Below are positions 1 to 5,495 of a stretch of 9,291 nt of DNA, in pieces. The notes under the pieces are model-generated. The model was not told the DNA's origin and ran no database searches. It saw nothing but the letters and a program-made list of their open reading frames with translations. Made by a program: the position numbers and the translations under genes. This DNA comes from Thalassospiraceae bacterium. GTDB lineage: Bacteria > Pseudomonadota > Alphaproteobacteria > Rhodospirillales > Magnetovibrionaceae. Each line of letters starts with the position of its first letter. Position 1 is the first letter of the stretch. The stretch is from NCBI GenBank assembly GCA_030638205.1, contig DAOWFB010000022.1, positions 1 to 9,291 on the forward strand, in the 5' to 3' direction.

Positions 1-99
1 ATCCGAGCGACCCTCGGCAACCGACATGGCGCGGGCTATGGCGCGGGGCGTTCCCGCAAGCACGCCGTCAATTAGTTCTGCAACGCTTTCCCCACTCAT
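1..99 (-). CDS. meaB: Probable methylmalonyl-CoA mutase-associated GTPase MeaB, N-terminal fragment (cut by window edge)
   Basis: Only the first 33 codons are present, starting with ATG at 99 and running off the left edge. The fragment contains an LIDGVLAGTPRAIARAMSVAE stretch split by no stop, which resembles the N-terminal helix of MeaB/ArgK GTPases (pattern: L-x-AG-x-x-x-A-x-ARA-hydrophobic-E). Family knowledge: MeaB is a G3E-type P-loop GTPase that protects and gates cofactor loading of the adenosylcobalamin enzyme methylmalonyl-CoA mutase. The Walker A and GTPase motifs lie outside the window, so the call rests on this short helix alone. Its ATG overlaps the TGA of the upstream gamma-carbonic-anhydrase gene (ATGA, 96-99), which implies translational coupling. 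A GGAAGG-like ribosome site sits in the end of that gene. Moderately sure. Confidence 0.6.
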   Translation of the reverse strand, partial: MSGESVAELIDGVLAGTPRAIARAMSVAEGRSD

Positions 100-623
100 G
101 CCTCGCCTTCCTCAACCTTTTTGTATTCTGCCGCCATTTTTACGTAACGGGGCGCGGTGTATTCCATCATGGCTATTTCTTTTTCGCCCACCTTGCGCAC
201 AAACCGGGCTGGGCTACCTGCCCATAATTCACCCGCCGGAATACGTTTGCCCGGCGTCAATAGCGCATCGGCGGCTAACATAGCACCCGTCTCAACCACC
301 GCGCCATCCATGATGCAGGCTTTCATGCCAATAAAGCACCCTTCGCCCAACGTGCAAGCATGAATAAGCGCCATATGGCCAATGGTTACATTGTTTTCAA
401 TTACGGTTTCAAAGCTACCGGAAACATGAACAATAGTTCCGTCCTGAATATTTACACCCGAACCAATGCGGACTTTGTTAACGTCACCACGAACGACACA
501 GCCATACCAAATGCCTGTGTTTTTTCCAATTTTTACATCACCAGTTACCACGGCCGTTTCGGCAATAAACGCACTTTTATCTATATCTGGCGATATGCCA
601 CGGTATGAAAGAATTGTTGCCAT
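96..623 (-). CDS. Gamma carbonic anhydrase-like hexapeptide-repeat protein
   Basis: A 175-residue left-handed beta-helix protein of the gamma-carbonic anhydrase/YrdA/PaaY type, full length for the family. Hexapeptide turns run from about residue 15 to 125 (for example VTGDVKIGKNTGIWYG and the TIGHMALIHACTLGEG turn). The three zinc-ligand histidines expected for the fold are present as His66, His83 and His88, and the conserved Arg45, Asp47, Gln60 and Asp61 (VVRGD, NIQDGT) are in place. The metal site therefore looks intact. A C-terminal helix (about 146-175) follows, as usual. Members are cytoplasmic trimers, and many small bacterial ones have weak or untested carbonic anhydrase activity, so CO2 hydration is a family inference. 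The ATG at 623 is three bases after the preceding hydrolase gene, whose last codons supply a GGAG ribosome site (633-636). The gene overlaps the meaB start. Confidence 0.88.
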   Translation of the reverse strand: MATILSYRGISPDIDKSAFIAETAVVTGDVKIGKNTGIWYGCVVRGDVNKVRIGSGVNIQDGTIVHVSGSFETVIENNVTIGHMALIHACTLGEGCFIGMKACIMDGAVVETGAMLAADALLTPGKRIPAGELWAGSPARFVRKVGEKEIAMMEYTAPRYVKMAAEYKKVEEGEA

Positions 624-626
624 TTA

Positions 627-1328
627 TTATTGCTCCAACCACTTTTTAAAAGCATCGGTTACTACCCTAGGCTGTTCCAGTGGTGCAAGATGACCTGAAT
701 GCTCTACCACCACAAGTTTAGCATTGTCGCCAATTGCGTCTGCCATTTCTTGATGGACCTCCACCGGGGTAAGCGCGTCTTCGCGCCCACATAAAACCAA
801 TGTTGGGCAATTTATATTTGCAAGATCAGGTCTTGAATCAACCCGGTGCATCAGTGCGGTTTGCTGACGTAAAAACGCATCCTTGCCCACGCTTTCTGCC
901 ATCCGCAAAACCACATCACCAACGTTTGCTTTTTCTACATGGTCAGGGTGGACAAGATTAGGAAGCAACAATGGTGTAACGCCCTTGAACTTTCCATGTG
1001 TAGCAAGATCCATCATGGATTTTCTTTTTTTTGTATTTTCCGGGGTGTCGGGTCGGGCCGATGTATCGACCAACGCAAGACGTTCAATTCGTGTCGGTTC
1101 TTGGCGCATTATTTCATGGGCGACGTAACCGCCCATTGAAAGACCTGCCAACGAAAACCTTTCCGGTGCCCGGCGCAAAACCGCCCGAGCTAAATCAGGA
1201 ATGTTGTCTTCGCGGGTTATGTCGGCAACTTCAACCTCGGCCATGTCGGCAAGGCCGCTAACCTGATGGGCCCACAGGTTCTCATCACACAAAAGCCCCG
1301 GTATTAGTACGAGTTTATGTTTGTTCAT
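627..1328 (-). CDS. Alpha/beta-fold hydrolase
   Basis: A 233-residue single-domain alpha/beta hydrolase of usual size with no signal peptide, so probably cytoplasmic. The oxyanion segment lies near the start (LVLIPGLLCD, residues 6-15). The nucleophile elbow is GLSMGG with Ser64. The acid is probably Asp184 in GREDALTP, and the base is His213 in EHSGHLAPLEQP, so the triad is complete. A lid of roughly residues 95-165 lies between the elbow and the acid. The overall pattern is like the esterase, BioH and 3-oxoadipate enol-lactonase branch, but the substrate cannot be read from sequence. The gene starts four bases after the stop of the isochorismatase-like gene, with only a weak A-rich leader and no clear Shine-Dalgarno, so it probably depends on coupling to the upstream gene. 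The gamma-carbonic-anhydrase-like gene follows three bases later. Confidence 0.88.
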   Translation of the reverse strand: MNKHKLVLIPGLLCDENLWAHQVSGLADMAEVEVADITREDNIPDLARAVLRRAPERFSLAGLSMGGYVAHEIMRQEPTRIERLALVDTSARPDTPENTKKRKSMMDLATHGKFKGVTPLLLPNLVHPDHVEKANVGDVVLRMAESVGKDAFLRQQTALMHRVDSRPDLANINCPTLVLCGREDALTPVEVHQEMADAIGDNAKLVVVEHSGHLAPLEQPRVVTDAFKKWLEQ

Positions 1329-1332
1329 TTAT

Positions 1333-1875
1333 TTATTTCACTAGTTTGCTTATTTCTTTAAATTCTGGCGTACCGGCACGGCGCAACCATTCAAATAAAA
1401 CCATTTCGGTGGTGACTATTTCGGCCCCTGCTGTTTTTGCCCGTTCAAGCGCAAGCATATGATTTGCCGCCGCACGCGAAGACGTGGCATCGGCAACAAC
1501 AAATACTTTTTTTCCACTATCTATAAGATCGCTTGCGGTCTGCAAAACACAAACGTGCGCCTCAATCCCACAAATGATGGCCTGAGATTTATTCAAACCA
1601 TTAAAGCGAGCAGCGTAATCATCATCAGCCATGCAAGAAAACGTTTCCTTTTCCTGCACCGAACCTTCGGGTAACAGCGATGCGATAGGTTCTACGGTAT
1701 GACCAAGGCCCTTGGGGTATTGCTCTGATATCAATGTCGGAACATTTAAAAGATCCGCCCCCCTTAACAGACGTTCTGCATTTTGCAGCACCAGCTCCGG
1801 GGCATTCATTGCCGGGTTCAGGCGTTCTTGAATGTCTATTACCAGCAGAACCGATTGTTGGGCGCTTATCAGCAA
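1333..1875 (-). CDS. Isochorismatase-family cysteine hydrolase, ISOC/YcaC-like, TTG start
   Basis: A 180-residue isochorismatase-fold hydrolase. The catalytic triad is visible: Asp14 (LVIDIQE), Lys76 (EKETFSC) and Cys109 (GIEAHVCV), with the Ile104-Glu105 pair at the usual cis-peptide position. The segments GLGHTVEPI (56-64), ADATSSRAAANHMLAL and the ending PEFKEISKLVK resemble, from memory, the eukaryotic ISOC1/ISOC2 group more than nicotinamidase or true isochorismatase. There is no EntB-type aryl carrier domain. The substrate is unknown; such proteins cut amide or ester-like bonds. The start is TTG at 1875: an AGGAG site lies six bases upstream, and an in-frame TAG lies just above it, so no earlier start is possible. 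It is the first gene of the four-gene leftward operon ending in meaB. Confidence 0.88.
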   Translation of the reverse strand: MLISAQQSVLLVIDIQERLNPAMNAPELVLQNAERLLRGADLLNVPTLISEQYPKGLGHTVEPIASLLPEGSVQEKETFSCMADDDYAARFNGLNKSQAIICGIEAHVCVLQTASDLIDSGKKVFVVADATSSRAAANHMLALERAKTAGAEIVTTEMVLFEWLRRAGTPEFKEISKLVK

Positions 1876-1881
1876 GGGATG

Positions 1882-1886
1882 CTCCT
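1882..1886 (-). promoter_or_regulatory. Ribosome binding site that fixes the TTG start of the isochorismatase-like gene
   Basis: On the minus strand the bases read AGGAG, followed by six bases and then TTG. It is the strongest Shine-Dalgarno in the operon. With the in-frame TAG immediately upstream, it leaves TTG at 1875 as the only sensible start. Confidence 0.8.
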
Positions 1887-1949
1887 ATATTTACGAGTCG
1901 TCTTGAGCCCAAGGTATCCCATGGATTGGTATCGGCCAAGGAGTGAAAG

Positions 1950-2012
1950 GGCCAAAAAACAATGAGAAAACGATAGGAAAACGATAAGAAAATGGCCAAT
2001 AAGCGGCCAAAT
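1950..2012. repeat. Phased 11-bp repeats with A-tracts and GGCCAA boxes in a divergent intergenic region
   Basis: Three imperfect 11-bp direct repeats follow one another without gaps: AACAATGAGAA (1958-1968), AACGATAGGAA (1969-1979) and AACGATAAGAA (1980-1990). Two further 11-mers sharing a GGCCAA core follow (1991-2001 and 2002-2012). GGCCAA also occurs at 1950-1955 and 1934-1939. The boxes at 1950, 1994 and 2005 are spaced by 44 and 11 bases, that is whole multiples of the repeat. A-tracts at 1967-1970, 1978-1981 and 1989-1992 recur every 11 bases, a spacing close to one helical turn and expected to give curved DNA. The array lies between divergent genes and ends about 25 bases upstream of the candidate -35 at 2037. 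It may be a regulator-binding or curved upstream activating region; the function is inference. Confidence 0.6.
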
Positions 2013-2036
2013 ATCTACTATTTACCCCCTATTTAA

Positions 2037-2066
2037 TTGACAGCGAGCCCCTAACGTGGTGTTAAT
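2037..2066 (+). promoter_or_regulatory. Candidate sigma70 promoter for the RhlE-like helicase gene
   Basis: A perfect TTGACA -35 lies at 2037-2042, followed by 18 bases and GTTAAT (2061-2066, four of six matches to TATAAT). The predicted transcript would carry a leader of roughly 60 bases before the ATG at 2136. A second, weaker pair is possible slightly downstream (TTAATC at 2062-2067 and TTTATA at 2085-2090). The rest of the 260-base gap at 1876-2135 holds the phased repeat array and no gene. I could not pick a convincing promoter for the leftward operon. Confidence 0.45.
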
Positions 2067-2135
2067 CCGCCCAGAAAATAACAATTTATATGAAAGTCCA
2101 GATCTGGGCGTTGAAGAGCTCGATCTAAAAATTAA

Positions 2136-3668
2136 ATGACATTTGCCAATACCGGACTAGGTGACGACGTACTGCGCGCTGTAAGCGAAGCAGGCTACGA
2201 AACCCCCACCCCAATACAAGAAAAAGCCATCCCCGTGGTCTTGATGGGTCGCGACATCCTTGGTTGTGCCCAAACCGGCACCGGCAAGACCGCTGGCTTT
2301 ACCTTGCCGATGATTGATATCCTTTCCCACGGCCGCGCCAGAATGCGCATGCCGCGCTCGCTGATATTAGAGCCAACCCGCGAACTAGCCGCACAGGTTG
2401 CGCAAAACTTTGATACCTACGGAAAACACAGCAAGCTATCAAAGGCATTGCTTATCGGTGGTACCGATATGAGCAAACAGGCCAAGCTTCTTGACCGTGG
2501 GGTTGATGTTCTTATCGCAACCCCGGGACGATTGATGGATATGTTTGAGCGTGGCCATATATTGATGAATGACATCAAGATACTGGTTATTGACGAAGCC
2601 GATCGTATGCTCGACATGGGCTTTATTCCCGATGTTGAAAAAATCGTCAAGCTGTTGCCGCCCATTCGCCAAACATTGTTCTTTTCCGCGACTATGGCAC
2701 CGGAAATTAAAAAACTTGCCGACAGGTTCTTGATGAACCCCAAGGAAATTTCCGTTTCCGCACCGGCATCAACCGCCGATACGGTTATCCAGGGGCTTTT
2801 AATTTTAAAAGTTCCATCCCATGTACGCGGAATGGATGCCAAGAAAAAACTTAAACGCGACGCCCTTCGTGCGTTAATTGCCCACGAAGACGTAAAAGAT
2901 GCGATTGTTTTTTGTAATCGCAAAATTGATGTTGCGACGGTTTATAAATCTTTGGCCAAACATGGACACAAGGTCGGTCAGCTGCACGGCGATATGAGCC
3001 AGCCAGCCCGTACCGAAATGCTTGCCAATTTCAAAGAAAAGAAATTCAGCATACTTGTATGTTCCGATGTTGCCGCACGCGGTCTTGATATACCAAATCT
3101 TTCCCATGTATTTAACTATGACGTTCCCATGCGCGACGAAGATTACGTTCACCGGGTTGGTCGCACCGGCCGTGCCGGACGCGAAGGTCATGCGTTCACA
3201 ATTGCCCTACCCGAAGACGGAAAATACATCTCCGCCATTGAAGGGCTCACCGGAAAAGAAATACCGCGCGTCCAGATACCTGCGTTTGACGAAGGAAAAG
3301 CGGAAAAAGACGATGGGCGTGGTGGACGCGACGGGCGTGGTGGACGTGGGCCAAAAGCCAGCCCCAACAAAGACGACAAAAAAGATGGGGCAAAAAAACC
3401 ACGTCGCCGTGGCGGTCGCGGAAGAAACAATCCGACAACTGACAATGGCGCGAAGCCCGAAACAAAGCCTGAAACAAAGCCCGAAGTAAAAGTTGAGGCA
3501 AAAGCTGAGGTAAAAGCTGAAGCAAAAACCGAAAGCGCGCCCCAACCTGAAAAAAAATCTTCTGAGAGAAATTCTCATGGTGAAAAAAAACCGGGCCACG
3601 GTAGCGAAGGCGATGGTAGCGGCTTAGGCGGCACCGACCACATGCCTGCGTTCCTTAAAGGCAGCTAA
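2136..3668 (+). CDS. DEAD-box ATP-dependent RNA helicase, RhlE-like
   Basis: A 510-residue cytoplasmic RNA helicase that unwinds or remodels RNA using ATP, likely in RNA decay or ribosome assembly. Domain 1 shows the Q motif (GYETPTPIQ, 20-28), motif I AQTGTGKT (45-52), PTRELA (80-85), TPGR (129-132), DEAD (153-156) and SAT (184-186). Domain 2 shows VFCNRK (258-263), ARGLDIP (314-320) and HRVGRTGRAGR (339-349). All catalytic motifs are intact. From about residue 385 there is a low-complexity tail with RGG-like clusters (394-405 and 423-430), seven KxEx repeats and a final HMPAFL. The N-terminus MTFANTGL matches RhlE proteins, and an in-frame TAA touches the ATG, so the start is secure. There is no clear Shine-Dalgarno within 15 bases. 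The gene is monocistronic and converges with the exporter gene at 3695. RhlE-type is favoured over SrmB or DbpA by the N-terminus. Confidence 0.93.
   Translation: MTFANTGLGDDVLRAVSEAGYETPTPIQEKAIPVVLMGRDILGCAQTGTGKTAGFTLPMIDILSHGRARMRMPRSLILEPTRELAAQVAQNFDTYGKHSKLSKALLIGGTDMSKQAKLLDRGVDVLIATPGRLMDMFERGHILMNDIKILVIDEADRMLDMGFIPDVEKIVKLLPPIRQTLFFSATMAPEIKKLADRFLMNPKEISVSAPASTADTVIQGLLILKVPSHVRGMDAKKKLKRDALRALIAHEDVKDAIVFCNRKIDVATVYKSLAKHGHKVGQLHGDMSQPARTEMLANFKEKKFSILVCSDVAARGLDIPNLSHVFNYDVPMRDEDYVHRVGRTGRAGREGHAFTIALPEDGKYISAIEGLTGKEIPRVQIPAFDEGKAEKDDGRGGRDGRGGRGPKASPNKDDKKDGAKKPRRRGGRGRNNPTTDNGAKPETKPETKPEVKVEAKAEVKAEAKTESAPQPEKKSSERNSHGEKKPGHGSEGDGSGLGGTDHMPAFLKGS
3453..3536 (+). repeat. Tandem 12-bp coding repeat (KxEx tetrapeptides) in the helicase tail
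   Basis: Seven consecutive four-residue units of the form Lys-x-Glu-x cover residues 440-467 of the helicase: KPET, KPET, KPEV, KVEA, KAEV, KAEA and KTES. At DNA level this is a degenerate 12-bp tandem repeat, the first three units being near identical. It separates the basic RGG-like clusters from the acidic, glycine-rich C-terminus. Such repeats usually vary in copy number between strains. Confidence 0.75.
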
Positions 3669-3694
3669 CGCACCTACCTTTAGAGCTCTGGCCT

Positions 3695-4339
3695 TCAACG
3701 CACATCAGCCGCTAACAGGGTACCAAACAAAATAAATAAAACGCCGGAAACCTTGCTCATTTTTCCGGCAACTGCCGAGCCTGATTTATTCGCAGCCTTA
3801 TTGGCCGCCTTGGATGCAAGCAAGGCATAGCCCATCAACGCCGTAAACGATAACACCAACAATGTAATCCCCATGATAACAAGCTGCTGCCATACGGGGT
3901 ACGACATATCCAAAAACTGTGGGAACAGCGCACCAATAAGCAGCAATGCCTTGGGGTTGCTAAGGGCCACACCGATACCTTGAAAATATGATTTGCGTGG
4001 TGAAAATACTTTTGCCGGTTTTATTTCCCCGCCCGCATCGCTGATGGAAAGTTTTTGTTTTACCAGTAACAATCTAAACCCAAGATAAATTAGATACAGA
4101 CCGCCAAACACCCTTAGATAAGTTAATATTTGCGATGACGTTTCCAGCACCGCGCCGATACCAACAATAGATATTGCAATTAAAATAACCAAACCGGTTT
4201 CGTTACCCATGATGGCAAAAAAACCACCGCGCGGGCCGTTCATTCCGCCATGGGTCAGCGCCAACAATACCGCCGGCCCCGGCGACAGCACGGCGGCAAC
4301 GGTTACGGCAACAAACGAAAACCACAAATCGGGGTTCAT
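3695..4339 (-). CDS. LysE/RhtB family amino-acid exporter
   Basis: A 214-residue inner-membrane protein of the LysE/RhtB translocator family, which exports amino acids or related small metabolites by a proton-driven mechanism. Hydrophobic segments lie at about 7-28, 41-64, 73-93, 122-142, 150-176 and 197-212, fitting the six-helix family plan. The family signatures LSPGPAVLLAL (18-28, with the SPGP turn), the GGLYLIYLGFRLL helix and SNPKALL...FPQF (127-142) are present. The loop before the last helix carries a small AANKAANK direct repeat (178-185). The substrate cannot be predicted. The gene starts 15 bases after the thiSG stop with a GGAA-like ribosome site, so it is probably co-transcribed with thiSG. 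A link to thiamine-related efflux is possible but unproven. It ends 26 bases from the convergent helicase gene, with no obvious terminator between them. Confidence 0.9.
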   Translation of the reverse strand: MNPDLWFSFVAVTVAAVLSPGPAVLLALTHGGMNGPRGGFFAIMGNETGLVILIAISIVGIGAVLETSSQILTYLRVFGGLYLIYLGFRLLLVKQKLSISDAGGEIKPAKVFSPRKSYFQGIGVALSNPKALLLIGALFPQFLDMSYPVWQQLVIMGITLLVLSFTALMGYALLASKAANKAANKSGSAVAGKMSKVSGVLFILFGTLLAADVR

Positions 4340-4354
4340 TTATTTGGTTCCAGT

Positions 4355-5341
4355 TTAAATAAGCCCGGCAAGGGGCGATGATGGGTCGGCGTATTTCTTT
4401 TTACCCATGCGCCCGGCCAAATATGCAAGACGACCAGCCTCAACCGCCAACTTCATGGCCCGTGCCATTTTTACCGGGTCTTTGGCTTCGGCGATTGCGG
4501 TGTTCATTAAAACACCATCACAGCCAAGCTCCATCGCAACTGCGGCGTCCGATGCGGTGCCAACACCGGCATCAACCAAAACCGGAACATTTGCTTGCTC
4601 AACAATTAAACGAATACTGACCGGGTTTTGCACACCCAAGCCCGAACCAATTGGTGCGGCCAGCGGCATGATTGCAACGCAACCCATGTCCTCTAATCGT
4701 TTTGCCTGTATGGGATCGTCGGCACAATAAACCATTACCTTGAAACCCTCTTTAATAAGTGTTTCAGCGGCAATAATTGTTTCCGGCATATTGGGATAAA
4801 GGGTTTTTTGATCGCCCAATACTTCTAACTTTACCAAATCCCAACCACCTGCTTCGCGTGCAAGGCGAAGCGTGCGAACTGCTTCATCAGCCGAATAGCA
4901 TCCGGCGGTGTTGGGCAAATATGTATAAACCTTGGGATCGACGTAATCGACCAGCATGGGTTCTTTTGGGTCGGATACATTAACGCGCCTGACCGCAACG
5001 GTAACTATTTCCGCGCCCGATGCTTCAATCGCTTTTTTAGTTTCTTCAAAATCTTTATATTTACCGGTGCCGACCAACAAGCGTGACCAATAGGGCTGGC
5101 CTGCTACTTCAAAGCTATCGCCTTCACCATGCCTGGCACCGCTGCCGCCACCTATAAAGTGAACGATTTCCAGATTGTCGCCATCGGCCAGAGCGGTATT
5201 GCCATAGCCAGATTTGGGCACTATTTCCCTATTGCGCTCAACCGCAACCTTGCTACCGTCCAGCCCTATCTGGCTCAAAAGCTGCTCTAGGCTAAGTGTT
5301 GCCTCAAATTTCTTGGTTTCGCCATTGATTGTAAGGTTCAT
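4355..5341 (-). CDS. thiSG: Fused sulfur carrier ThiS - thiazole synthase ThiG
   Basis: A 328-residue fusion. Residues 1-65 are a ubiquitin-like ThiS (MNLTINGE start, LADGDNLEIVHFIGG end). A short linker follows (about 66-82), then ThiG (about 83-328), a TIM-barrel thiazole synthase. ThiG builds the thiazole phosphate carboxylate of thiamine from deoxyxylulose phosphate, dehydroglycine and sulfur delivered by ThiS. The Schiff-base lysine is Lys171 in VKLEVLGD, with Glu173 beside it and Asp257 in VLVDAGVGT; MPLAAPIGSG and the SSPLAG tail are also typical. In free ThiS the Gly-Gly end is adenylated and thiocarboxylated; here it is followed by linker (GGGSGARHGEGD). No in-frame ATG, GTG or TTG occurs in the linker, so separate ThiG translation is unlikely. 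Fusions of this kind are known in alphaproteobacteria. No thiO, thiF or thiE lies next to it. The exporter gene follows. Confidence 0.95.
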   Translation of the reverse strand: MNLTINGETKKFEATLSLEQLLSQIGLDGSKVAVERNREIVPKSGYGNTALADGDNLEIVHFIGGGSGARHGEGDSFEVAGQPYWSRLLVGTGKYKDFEETKKAIEASGAEIVTVAVRRVNVSDPKEPMLVDYVDPKVYTYLPNTAGCYSADEAVRTLRLAREAGGWDLVKLEVLGDQKTLYPNMPETIIAAETLIKEGFKVMVYCADDPIQAKRLEDMGCVAIMPLAAPIGSGLGVQNPVSIRLIVEQANVPVLVDAGVGTASDAAVAMELGCDGVLMNTAIAEAKDPVKMARAMKLAVEAGRLAYLAGRMGKKKYADPSSPLAGLI

Positions 5342-5360
5342 TATTTTCCCGCTTGGTGTT

Positions 5361-5390
5361 ATTATTTTGCTTAAAATAACCAGATGTCAC
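5361..5390 (-). promoter_or_regulatory. Candidate sigma70 promoter for thiSG
   Basis: On the minus strand GTGACA (5385-5390, five of six matches to TTGACA) is followed by 18 bases and AATAAT (5361-5366, five of six to TATAAT). Transcription would start near 5354, leaving only a dozen bases before the thiSG ATG at 5341. That leaves no room for a thiamine pyrophosphate riboswitch downstream of this promoter. Confidence 0.5.
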
Positions 5391-5434
5391 TGTTTAATAC
5401 AGCCTAAAGTTCCTGTTCCACAAGTAAGTACGCA

Positions 5435-5443
5435 TGCTATAAA
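5435..5443 (+). promoter_or_regulatory. Candidate extended -10 promoter element for aroQ-accB-accC-aat
   Basis: TGCTATAAA fits an extended -10 (TG-n-TATAAA, five of six matches to TATAAT). The -35 region is poor (TTCCAC at 5416-5421, 16-base spacing), which is tolerable with an extended -10. The start of transcription would be near 5450, about 45 bases before the chosen aroQ ATG. It lies back to back with the thiSG promoter. Confidence 0.4.
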
Positions 5444-5495
5444 CCGCAGGTAACTGCTGGACACCGTTTAGGTGGGCCAAATATGGAATAAAAGA

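Noticed and set aside
1625..1999. A 124-residue minus-strand open frame overlapping the isochorismatase gene start.
   Set aside because: It overlaps a gene with a complete catalytic triad in another frame and shows no domain of its own.
3022..3489. A second 155-residue open frame inside the helicase gene on the plus strand.
   Set aside because: It is a shadow frame of the conserved helicase core with no recognisable domain. It is relevant only as the frame reached by a slippage event.
3676..3694. AGAGCTCT palindrome between the convergent helicase and exporter genes as a terminator.
   Set aside because: There is no loop and no T-run on either strand, so it is just a short palindrome.
5446..5474. 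Two small hairpins (GCAG-GTAA-CTGC and CACC-GTTTA-GGTG) before aroQ.
   Set aside because: Four-pair stems are expected by chance; they do not form a known riboswitch or attenuator.
5472..5495. GTG start for aroQ at 5472.
   Set aside because: It adds eight atypical residues and has a poorer ribosome site than ATG 5496. It cannot be fully excluded.
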